In this document: piece by piece, positions 22,734 through 30,127 of the stretch
Numbering within the stretch: the first letter of the stretch is position 1
How the letters are laid out: every line of letters starts with the position of its first letter
Origin: CBDUQN01 sp965369375
Lineage (GTDB): Bacteria > Krumholzibacteriota > Krumholzibacteriia > Krumholzibacteriales > Krumholzibacteriaceae
Length of the DNA: 36,472 nucleotides
Assembly (NCBI GenBank): GCA_965369375.1
Contig: CBDUQN010000022.1
Span: 1 to 36,472 of the forward strand
Direction of reading: 5' to 3'
Translations under genes and position numbers: made by a program
The notes under the pieces: generated by a model
Told to the model about the DNA's origin: nothing
Database searches by the model: none
What the model saw: the letters and a program-made list of their open reading frames with translations, nothing else

Positions 22734-24412
22734 GAAAAAATATTTTTCCGAGATTCCATTGTTCGAATCTATCAAAGATTGTCGTTATTGCGGCTCTCGG
22801 CGCCGTGTTCTCGTCGGCTATCCTGTATGTGAGTTACGAGAATGGCGGGAGTGCTGGATTCGAGGCGGAAAGAACACAGTCCAACGACACGATTCTGCAT
22901 GTGATACACATCAGCGTCGACGGCCTGCGTCCCGATGCCGTTACCAATCTCGGTCCGCAGAACCTTCCGCACTTCTACCGCTTTCGGGTGGAAGGCGCGT
23001 TCACCGACAACGCGAGAACCGATTACGATTTTACCAACACGCTGCCCAATCACGTCTGCATGGTCACGAGCCGCGGCGTGAACGGCCCGGACGGCCACAA
23101 CGTGGATTTTAACAGCGACAACGGGAGCACGATCGAAGACGCCCATGGCTCGTATGTGGCGGGAGTGTTCGATGTCGCGCATGATCGCGGCATGAGTACC
23201 GCACTGTATGCGAGCAAGGACAAATTCGCGGTAATAGACCGAAGCTACAATGGCGACAACGGCGTGCCAGACACGGTCGGAGAGGATGACGGCCGCGACA
23301 AGATAGACACCTACGTGTACTATTCGAATACGGAAACGTTGACGGATACGTATATCGCTGATATGGAATCACAACCATATACATACAGCTTCGTGCACTT
23401 TGCCGATCCCGACGGCGAGGGACACTCGTCCGGATGGATGAGCACTCCCTATTACAATGTCGTTATTGAGATCGACGGGCTCATCGGGCGGATTTTCGAT
23501 CTGATAGACGACGATCCTCGCTTGAGCGGTAAAACGGCCGTTATATTGACTGCGGATCACGGCGGTACCGGCGATGGACACAGCGATGAAACCGTCCCCG
23601 GGCATTATACGATTCCCTTTTACGTGTGGGGTCCGGGGATCCCTGCCGGAGCGGATCTCTATGCGCTCAACCAGTCGAGCCGTTTTGATCCCGGCACGGC
23701 GCGGCCGGACTACCAGATCCTTCCGCAGCCGATCCGTGACGGGGACGCGGGCAACCTCGCGCTCGATCTGTTCGATCTCGAAACCATATCCGGCTCGACG
23801 ATCGATTCCTCGCACGACCTGGTCGTATTGCTTCCCGGCGGCAGTGATGATCTTCCGTCGGTGACAATTACGAGCCCCTCGGATGGAGCGATATTCGACG
23901 CGCTCGACACGATAACCGTCGAGGTCACGGCAAACACCGGTACGGGAAGCATTGTGAAAGTCGAGTTCTTCTCCGACTGGAATAAATTAGGCGAGGATGA
24001 TACGAGCCCGTACAGCTTTGACTGGGAAGGGGTGCCGTCTGGGATATATACGATAACGGCGCGCGTAGTAAGAGACGACGGTTTTGCATCGACTGCCAAT
24101 ATCGATGTGGAGATAACGACATCGACGGGGCTCAGTGGAAACGTTTTCCCCGGTGATGTCGACCACCGCATCTATCCCAATCCCTTCAGCGGTTCGGCAC
24201 GGATCGAGTTTTTCATGCCGAGGAGTGAGCGGATCGAGATGGCCGTGTATGATATACGGGGCAGAAGAGTTAAAACGGTGTTCAACTGCTGGAGGAACCG
24301 GGGAATGCATACGGCTCGATTGACCTCGAAAGAGCTCTCCCCGGGTCTCTACATGTATCGGTTGCGGCTGGGGGATGACGTGCAAACGGGTAAGTTCATG
24401 GTGCTCAGGTGA
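22730..24412 (+). CDS. Secreted alkaline-phosphatase-superfamily phosphodiesterase with Ig-like and C-terminal sorting domains
   Basis: 560 residues from GTG 22730, which overlaps the previous stop as GTGA; the frame is open further upstream but that part has no leader features. Residues about 15-37 are a signal/anchor segment. The catalytic domain of the type I phosphodiesterase / nucleotide pyrophosphatase group has Asp64 in ISVDGLRPD, the nucleophile Thr104 in NTLPNHVC, Asp226 and His232 in FADPDGEGH, Asp276-His277 in TADHGG and His284. Residues about 377-462 form a bacterial Ig-like domain (VTITSPSDGAIFDALDTITVEV). The last 80 residues (YPNPFSGSARIEFFMP to GKFMVLR) are a FlgD-Ig / type-A sorting-like domain, known from type IX secretion cargo and related FCB proteins. 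Likely cell-surface or released. The substrate is unknown. Confidence 0.9.
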   Translation: MRKNIFPRFHCSNLSKIVVIAALGAVFSSAILYVSYENGGSAGFEAERTQSNDTILHVIHISVDGLRPDAVTNLGPQNLPHFYRFRVEGAFTDNARTDYDFTNTLPNHVCMVTSRGVNGPDGHNVDFNSDNGSTIEDAHGSYVAGVFDVAHDRGMSTALYASKDKFAVIDRSYNGDNGVPDTVGEDDGRDKIDTYVYYSNTETLTDTYIADMESQPYTYSFVHFADPDGEGHSSGWMSTPYYNVVIEIDGLIGRIFDLIDDDPRLSGKTAVILTADHGGTGDGHSDETVPGHYTIPFYVWGPGIPAGADLYALNQSSRFDPGTARPDYQILPQPIRDGDAGNLALDLFDLETISGSTIDSSHDLVVLLPGGSDDLPSVTITSPSDGAIFDALDTITVEVTANTGTGSIVKVEFFSDWNKLGEDDTSPYSFDWEGVPSGIYTITARVVRDDGFASTANIDVEITTSTGLSGNVFPGDVDHRIYPNPFSGSARIEFFMPRSERIEMAVYDIRGRRVKTVFNCWRNRGMHTARLTSKELSPGLYMYRLRLGDDVQTGKFMVLR

Positions 24413-24567
24413 CGCCTTTGAATGATAACGGACCGGCGGGGACTTTACGATTATTCATTTTCACACATTACATTCATGATCGTCTGCCATGGATATGCAA
24501 AAGATGGATATGCAAAAGCGCTTTTCGATATTTCGGACAGATGTTATTATTACGGCGGCCTTGAGTG

Positions 24568-24647
24568 CGAAGCAGGGATCGGCCGAACGAAGCAGGGATC
24601 GGCCGAGCGAAGCTGGGATCGGCCGAACGAGACCGGGTTCGGCACTT
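24568..24647 (+). repeat. Tandem 20-bp repeats directly upstream of tyrS
   Basis: Units at 24568, 24588 and 24608 read CGAAGC(A/T)GGGATCGGCCGA(A/G); a decayed fourth unit begins at 24628 (CGAGACCGGGTTCGGC). No spacers. The gap 24413-24686 otherwise holds an ATG-containing stretch with GGATATGCAAAAGATGGATATGCAAAA, itself a small duplication (24490-24516 or so). The repeats are in frame with tyrS, but the tyrS start is downstream, so they are probably not translated with it. Confidence 0.88.
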
Positions 24648-24686
24648 CAGCGGCGCGCACCGATATATGATTCAGAGGATTGCAAT

Positions 24687-25919
24687 TTGAAAAACGTCTA
24701 CGATATATTCGAGGAGCGCGGATTCATCGAGCAGGTGTCCGATGAGGCGAAGGTCCGCGCGCTGCTCAAGAAGCCCGTGACCTGCTATATCGGATTCGAC
24801 CCGACATCCGAGAGCCTTCACGTGGGAAGCCTCGTTCCGATCATGGCGCTCGCCCATATGCAGCAGTGCGGCCACCGTGTGATCGCAGTCATAGGATGCG
24901 GAACGGGCATGATAGGAGATCCGAGCGGCAAGACCGATCTCCGAAAGCTGATGGAGTCGAAGGATATAGATTCGTGCGCGGAGGGACTTAAGTCCCAGCT
25001 CTCCCATTTCATAGATTTTACGGAGGGAAAAGCCATCCTGCTGAACAACGCGGAATGGCTCAATCCTTTGAATTATATAGAGTTCTTGCGGGATATCGGC
25101 AGGCACTTCAGCGTGAACCGGATGCTTGCCGCCGAGACCTACCGGCAGCGTCTCGAGACGGGACTCAGCTTCATCGAATTCAATTACATGCTGCTCCAGG
25201 CGTATGATTATCTCTATCTCTACCAGCATCACGGCTGTACGCTTCAGATGGGGGGCAACGACCAGTGGGGGAACATCCTCGCCGGCACGGACCTCATACG
25301 GCGCGTCGAGGGTGGGGAGGCGGAGGCATTGACATTCCCCCTGCTCACGACTGCGACAGGCTCGAAGATGGGCAAGACGGAGAAGGGGACCGTCTGGCTC
25401 GATGAGGACCGCACCTCTCCCTACGATTACTATCAGTACTGGATAAATACGGACGACCGGGACGTCGGCCGATTCCTGGCACTTTTCACCTTCCTGCCGA
25501 TGGATGAGGTACGCAGGCTTTCCGAGCTCGAGGGAGCGGCTCTGCGTGAGGCGAAAGAGGTGCTCGCTTTCGAAGTAACGAAACTCAATCACGACGAGGG
25601 GGAAGCGGAAAAAGCCCGCACCGCCTCACGGGCGCTCTTCTCCGGCGGGGGTGAAGGCGACGAATCATCGGTGCCGACATTCGAGATAGATAAAGCGAAG
25701 CTCGAAGGAGGGATAGCTGCGTTCGCGCTCTTTGCGGAAACGGGGATGGTGAAATCCCGCGGTGAGGCGAGGCGTCTCATCGATCAAGGGGGGGCATACG
25801 TCAACGGGCGCCGCATCGAGGCGTTTGACGAACAGGTTACCGCGGAAGACCTGGAGAACGGCGCGCTGCTGCTGCGCGCCGGCAAGAAACGGTATCTCAG
25901 GGTTATACCTACACCATAA
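24687..25919 (+). CDS. tyrS: Tyrosyl-tRNA synthetase
   Basis: 410 residues from TTG 24687 (GAGGA at 24675-24679, spacer 7). The frame is open back to 24489, but the upstream part is repeat-derived and the protein proper starts KNVYDIFEERGFIEQV, as bacterial enzymes do. Class I motifs: the HIGH equivalent LHVGS at 44-48, the Tyr/tRNA-binding MGGNDQWGNI around 188-197 and the KMSKS equivalent KMGKT at 227-231. The C-terminal S4 RNA-binding domain is at about 345-410 (VKSRGEARRLIDQGGAYVNG). It charges tRNA-Tyr in the cytoplasm. It follows a repeat-rich leader and is followed after about 50 bp by the CMD gene. No T-box leader was recognised. Confidence 0.97.
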   Translation: MKNVYDIFEERGFIEQVSDEAKVRALLKKPVTCYIGFDPTSESLHVGSLVPIMALAHMQQCGHRVIAVIGCGTGMIGDPSGKTDLRKLMESKDIDSCAEGLKSQLSHFIDFTEGKAILLNNAEWLNPLNYIEFLRDIGRHFSVNRMLAAETYRQRLETGLSFIEFNYMLLQAYDYLYLYQHHGCTLQMGGNDQWGNILAGTDLIRRVEGGEAEALTFPLLTTATGSKMGKTEKGTVWLDEDRTSPYDYYQYWINTDDRDVGRFLALFTFLPMDEVRRLSELEGAALREAKEVLAFEVTKLNHDEGEAEKARTASRALFSGGGEGDESSVPTFEIDKAKLEGGIAAFALFAETGMVKSRGEARRLIDQGGAYVNGRRIEAFDEQVTAEDLENGALLLRAGKKRYLRVIPTP

Positions 25920-25968
25920 ATTACACTGCCCATTAGCATCACATGCGCTGAAAGGCGGTAGACGAGAG

Positions 25969-26325
25969 ATGCGGAGGCGGTCGCGGAAAGATTTCGAAGA
26001 GCAGAGAGCGCGCCTGAACGAAATTGTAACGGAGAGCGGCCATCTCGGCATCAAGCGGTTCTTCACCCTCGACGAGCAGGCGTACCATGACGGCGCCCTG
26101 CCAGTGAAGGTCAAGGAGCTCATAGGGCTCGTGGCTTCAATGGTTCTGCGCTGCAATGATTGCATTTATTATCACTTGATCCGGTGCAGCGAAGAGGGGG
26201 TGACGAGAGAGGAATTTTACGAAGCCTTCAATATCGCTCTCGTCGTCGGAAGCTCGATCGTCATCCCACACCTGCGCGTCGCCGCCGACCGACTCGAGTC
26301 ACTTCTTGAAGAAAAGAGAGAGTAA
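25969..26325 (+). CDS. Carboxymuconolactone decarboxylase / AhpD-like protein
   Basis: 118 residues from ATG 25969. The reading frame is open upstream into the tyrS gene, but that part is in another frame of tyrS. Helical, with the redox-type motif CNDCIYYH (C62, C65, H69; CxxCxxxH) after the VKELIGLVASMVLRC segment. This is the fold of AhpD and carboxymuconolactone decarboxylase. With the CxxC pair intact, a peroxidase-related or disulphide-reducing activity is more likely than decarboxylation. The substrate or partner cannot be stated. It lies between tyrS and a polysaccharide chain-length gene with no obvious pathway link. Confidence 0.85.
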   Translation: MRRRSRKDFEEQRARLNEIVTESGHLGIKRFFTLDEQAYHDGALPVKVKELIGLVASMVLRCNDCIYYHLIRCSEEGVTREEFYEAFNIALVVGSSIVIPHLRVAADRLESLLEEKRE

Positions 26326-26409
26326 TAGTATGATAGATCGCACATCGCTCGCTCGTCCGATAGCCGCCAAAAGAAGGTTTGATATAACGTGTGATCGAGG
26401 AGCAATTCG

Positions 26410-27588
26410 ATGAGTTTTCGGTTGCTGTTGTATGTGATTCAGAAAAGACGTTTCATTCTGTGGGTGACGGTTGCCTTCTTTCTCGGCTCGCTTCTCTATG
26501 TTGTCATTGCGGGCAGGAAATACGAATCGAAGGCTCTGCTCATGCCCCCGCTCAGTGAGAGCAGCGAGGGATTGATTGCGGCGCGGATGGCGCAGCTGAA
26601 TCTGCCGGCGATGGTTATCCCTGTCACACCCGGGGCGACCTCGGCCTCTGTTCTCGCCGATATACTCAGCAGCCGGCGCCTCGCGGTAAGCATTATCGAT
26701 GAGCTGGACCTGAAACGGCGCTACAAGGCCGGTACAATGGATGATGCGCTCCGCGGACTCTGGTCGCGAAGAAAGATCTCGGTTACGAGCACCGGCTTGA
26801 TCAATCTGTCCATGAAGGACAGGGAACCCGAAATGGCCGAGAAAATCGTTCGCTACCATATCTCGGGCCTCGATTCGCTGAATCGATATCTTCAGTTCAC
26901 GCGTGCCGCACGGACTATGGAGTTCATATCGGGGCAGATAGAACGCTACAAAATACAGCTCGGAACGCTGAGGGACGAAATAGTGCGGTTTCAGGAGGAG
27001 CATGGAATAATAGACTTCGATGAGCAGGTAAAGGGAGCGATCGAGGTTGCATCCGCGCTCAAAGTGAGAACGATACTGGCCGAGATAGAGCGCGATCTCC
27101 TGCAGGAATTCGCCATGCAGGATGCTATAGAGCTTCGAAGGAAAGATGCGGAGTATCAGAATCTCGCCGCCCAGCTCAACCGGATCATGGAGGGGGATAG
27201 CTCCGCGGCGGTGTTCTTTTCACTGAGACGCCTGCCCGAGCTCTACCAGCGTTTCGCGGCAATGCAGAGAGATCTCGAAGTGAACGAGCGGATCTACTCC
27301 TATCTCCTTCAGCGTAACGAGGAAGCAGGGATCGACAAGGCGCGCAACACGCCGGCGGTCTATGTCATAGACGAGCCGAATCTGCCGGAGAAGCCGGCCG
27401 GTCTCCCGAGATGGGCGATAGTCCTGATCGTGTCATGTGTCGGTTTCATCTGGAGCAGTGTAATGTTTGCGTGGCTGGGTTGGATGGGTGGGAAAGAGCG
27501 GGACGAGGCGGAGGAACGGGCGTTTCAAGGCCTCGGTGAGCTCGCGAAGCAGGATCTGCGTAAACTGAGATCTTTTTTGAAGATATAA
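26410..27588 (+). CDS. Wzz/GNVR-type polysaccharide chain-length or co-polymerase protein
   Basis: 392 residues, ATG 26410 with GAGGAG about 7 nt upstream. Architecture: a cytoplasmic N-tail, TM1 at about 18-37, a periplasmic domain with the SKA.LMPP segment and long coiled helices (about 165-290), and a second TM (about 340-365) after a Pro-Gly-rich NLPEKPAGLPR motif near the TM2, then a charged cytoplasmic tail. This is the layout of PCP (Wzz/KpsE/GNVR) proteins that set the length of O-antigen or exopolysaccharide. The tail lacks Walker motifs, so it is not a BY-kinase fusion. Glycosyltransferases lie about 5 kb downstream at 32668 and 33940; no polymerase or flippase gene is in the window. 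Confidence 0.85.
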   Translation: MSFRLLLYVIQKRRFILWVTVAFFLGSLLYVVIAGRKYESKALLMPPLSESSEGLIAARMAQLNLPAMVIPVTPGATSASVLADILSSRRLAVSIIDELDLKRRYKAGTMDDALRGLWSRRKISVTSTGLINLSMKDREPEMAEKIVRYHISGLDSLNRYLQFTRAARTMEFISGQIERYKIQLGTLRDEIVRFQEEHGIIDFDEQVKGAIEVASALKVRTILAEIERDLLQEFAMQDAIELRRKDAEYQNLAAQLNRIMEGDSSAAVFFSLRRLPELYQRFAAMQRDLEVNERIYSYLLQRNEEAGIDKARNTPAVYVIDEPNLPEKPAGLPRWAIVLIVSCVGFIWSSVMFAWLGWMGGKERDEAEERAFQGLGELAKQDLRKLRSFLKI

Positions 27589-27656
27589 GCGTTGCCGTTC
27601 TGCACGCGGCTGCCGCACGCATCGATTCAGGCGGGTGGATTTTGCGCGCTGTAGAT

Positions 27657-28430
27657 TCACGCTGAAAGGTTTTTTTTCACTCTGTCCACGAGCCGGGGAA
27701 GGATCATTCCCGATTTTCCCTTCAACATGATGTCGACGATTCTCGTGATCGCGGAATCTTCGATATTCACTTCGATCAGCCTGGCGCCGGCTTGTTTCGC
27801 CACCGATGGAAGCATCGCGGCCGGCTGAACGAGCCCCGAGGTTCCGATCACGAGGAAGACATCGCAGCGTTTGGATTCCCTGAAGGCGCGTTCGATCTCG
27901 GTGGCGGGCAGCGGCTCACCAAACCACACGACATCGGGACGGATCAACGATCCGCAGTGACATAGGGGCGGATCGTCACCCCACGATGGATCCAGCTCGA
28001 ACATATGTGAGTGCTCGAGGCAGCGGTACCGCTCGATATTGCCGTGAAGCTCGACTAGCTCGCTGCTCCCGGCACGCCGGTGCAGGTTGTCTACGTTCTG
28101 AGTGATGAGCAGCAGCGAGGGCAGCAGCGTTTCGAGCTCTGCAAGAGCGAAGTGACCGGGATTGGGCTCGCGGTCCCGCGCCTGAAGCAGCCTTTCGCGA
28201 TACCATTTCCAGACGAGTCCGGGATTGGAAAGAAATCCTTCCCGTGTTGCGAGCTCCTCGGGGCGGTGATTTTGCCAGAGGCCGTCGGCGTCCCTGAATG
28301 TGGGTATTCCACTCTCCTTGGAAATTCCCGAGCCCGTCGAGACGACGGTTCTCTTAGATGAAGACAGCAACAGCGCCGCCCGCTCGAGTTCCTCATCGGC
28401 TATCTCTTCGCTCTTTCTCTCGGTATTCAT
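27657..28430 (-). CDS. Sirtuin (NAD-dependent protein deacylase)
   Basis: 257 residues from the ATG at 28430 (MNTERKSEE), which has AAAGGAG just upstream; a longer ATG at 28466 would add 12 residues. Sirtuin motifs are complete: GSGISKESGIPTFRDADGLW (NAD binding), TQNVDNLHRRAG, the catalytic His in ELHGN, a small zinc region (RYRCLEHSH...CHCG) followed by RPDVVWFGE, GTSGLVQPAA and VNIE. The Zn site has Cys/His spacing (CLEH and CHC) unlike the classic CxxC pairs, closer to the CobB type. WYRER gives a Tyr-x-x-Arg element like the acyl-lysine pocket of class III sirtuins, which prefer succinyl or malonyl groups. It lies alone on the minus strand between + genes. Confidence 0.93.
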   Translation of the reverse strand: MNTERKSEEIADEELERAALLLSSSKRTVVSTGSGISKESGIPTFRDADGLWQNHRPEELATREGFLSNPGLVWKWYRERLLQARDREPNPGHFALAELETLLPSLLLITQNVDNLHRRAGSSELVELHGNIERYRCLEHSHMFELDPSWGDDPPLCHCGSLIRPDVVWFGEPLPATEIERAFRESKRCDVFLVIGTSGLVQPAAMLPSVAKQAGARLIEVNIEDSAITRIVDIMLKGKSGMILPRLVDRVKKNLSA

Positions 28431-28556
28431 GATCTCCTTTCCTCTGTTTTCCGGCGCCCAAAGCAATCCTAGGAAATCGGTGCTCGAGAGTCAATCGTAT
28501 TGCGATTGCATGTGGATGAGCAGATTGGAATACCACTTGCATTGAATTGTACTGTT

Positions 28557-29948
28557 ATGAAGCGTGAATACCGGATATTCCAGATAATCGTTCTCAGCAC
28601 ACAGTGCGCGCTCATCGCAGCGCTGGCGGGCTGCGCCGTCCTCGGGAGGGGCATCGAAGCGCCTCCACCGTTCATTCAGTACCACCTGGCTATGGAGGAT
28701 AGGGAGCTCAACGTGGTGCGCGTCACGGGGAGAGTATTCGGATCGCTGCATGAGCGCACGCCACTCGTTGTACCGGGTGCGGATGACGGCGGCGATCTCG
28801 ATCCGATCGGCCTCTGTGCCGCGGATGTGCGGGGAAGAGAGCTCGCCGTAGAACCCGGAAACGGACGGTGGATCGTACACAACCGGGGGCGCGATTTCAC
28901 CTTTACATACGATGTCGTTCTCACCATCGAGAACCAGTACTTGCCCGAGATCAGAGACATGCTGACGTTTCTGGCCCCCGATCGCTGCCGCATATTCTGT
29001 AAAGACGTATTTCTATTACCCGAACTCCGCGTTTCGGATGGTATCTGTGTCGATATCGATCTCATCCCCGGGGGGAGCCTGCAGTCGCAGTGGAAGAGTA
29101 CCGGTACGAGGATGATCGTGCCTGCGCTCGAAGACGTATCGTCGACGGTGGCCGTAACGGGTGATTTCCGCTACATCAAAGCAACAGTCGGCGATGCGGA
29201 GCTCTGCCTCGCGATAGCGGGCGGTTGGCCGTTCGATGACGGAGAGTTTTTCGATATTGTCCGGAGCATTGTCGAATGCGAGCTCTCTCTCTTCGGATCC
29301 TCAACGCACGACAAGTATCTCTTCGTCTGTGACTATAATCCCGTCAAGGGAGGCAAGGGATTCAACTACTACGGCGTTCATTCCAACGGAAGCATTGTCC
29401 TCCTGCTCGATCCTAAGATGAGCGGGGCGCAGCTCTTCGATGCGCCGATGGCAATCGTCGCCCACGAGTTCTTTCACAACTGGAACGGTGAGGCATTGAA
29501 GCCTAGGTCGAGCGATTTTCTCTGGTTTACCGAAGGCGCCACCGTCTACTATTCGTACCGTGTTCTCCTCGATGTAAGGATCATAACGGAAGAACAGTAC
29601 GAACGGCAGCGAATGTCCATCGTCAAACGCTTTCGCGATAATCCCTACCTCGATTCCGTGCCGATTCATGCCGCTGGGAACAGCGATCTCGGCGATAAGG
29701 ACATGGTGAATCTCCTCTACGACGGTGGATTTCTCGCGGCCGAAGCGCTCGACGGCAGGCTCGCCGAGTTGACGGGAGGCCGCGTGCGGTTGATCGATAT
29801 CCTCAAGATCCTCTACGAGCGCGATATAGCAGGGAGCGAAATCGACGAGGAGATTCTCACCGCGGCCATAGCGGATGAGTGCGGTCACGATCTCACCTCG
29901 TTTCTCGACCGTCTCGTGCACCAGCCGGCCTCTCAACGGCTCGAGTGA
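28557..29948 (+). CDS. M61/M1-like zinc metallopeptidase lipoprotein
   Basis: 463 residues from ATG 28557; TTG 28500 is open upstream but adds a non-signal leader. A hydrophobic segment ends with ALAGC (Cys near 26), giving a lipoprotein signal. The zinc motif HEFFH (303-307) with Glu326 after 18 intervening residues (FTEGATVYY) is the gluzincin HExxH-x18-E pattern of M1 and M61 peptidases. The N-terminal half is beta-rich, as in M61 glycyl aminopeptidase-like proteins, and FNYYGVHSNGSIVLL precedes the site. The protein is shorter than typical M61 enzymes (about 580-600), lacking the C-terminal PDZ. The target is unknown; it is likely a periplasmic or surface peptidase. The ribosome site is weak. 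Confidence 0.82.
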   Translation: MKREYRIFQIIVLSTQCALIAALAGCAVLGRGIEAPPPFIQYHLAMEDRELNVVRVTGRVFGSLHERTPLVVPGADDGGDLDPIGLCAADVRGRELAVEPGNGRWIVHNRGRDFTFTYDVVLTIENQYLPEIRDMLTFLAPDRCRIFCKDVFLLPELRVSDGICVDIDLIPGGSLQSQWKSTGTRMIVPALEDVSSTVAVTGDFRYIKATVGDAELCLAIAGGWPFDDGEFFDIVRSIVECELSLFGSSTHDKYLFVCDYNPVKGGKGFNYYGVHSNGSIVLLLDPKMSGAQLFDAPMAIVAHEFFHNWNGEALKPRSSDFLWFTEGATVYYSYRVLLDVRIITEEQYERQRMSIVKRFRDNPYLDSVPIHAAGNSDLGDKDMVNLLYDGGFLAAEALDGRLAELTGGRVRLIDILKILYERDIAGSEIDEEILTAAIADECGHDLTSFLDRLVHQPASQRLE

Positions 29949-30025
29949 AACCTCGCGGCGAATCTTTTCTATCTCCTTGATAAAATCCCTCCCCTGTACT
30001 AGAGTTGCTTCGTTGTGACGAATGT

Positions 30026-30121
30026 TGCTGCAGTTTAGGATCAACTAATCCGTTATAGCTGGATATGCTGCATGCGTGGGATGGCTGATCCGTTGCAGCC
30101 GGATTTACCGCAAGTCAGGAT
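30026..30121 (+). repeat. Degenerate tandem repeat of about 40 bp before the propeller gene
   Basis: TGCTGCA...GGAT..CT(A/G)ATCCGTT recurs at 30026 and 30066, with a partial third copy from 30106. GGAT recurs at roughly 20-bp intervals within it, suggesting an older 20-bp unit. It ends directly before the ribosome site of the propeller gene. Confidence 0.65.
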
Positions 30122-30127
30122 TGTGAA

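Noticed and set aside
24672..25592. Antisense ORF of 306 codons opposite tyrS
   Set aside because: tyrS is certain from its motifs; the reverse frame has none.
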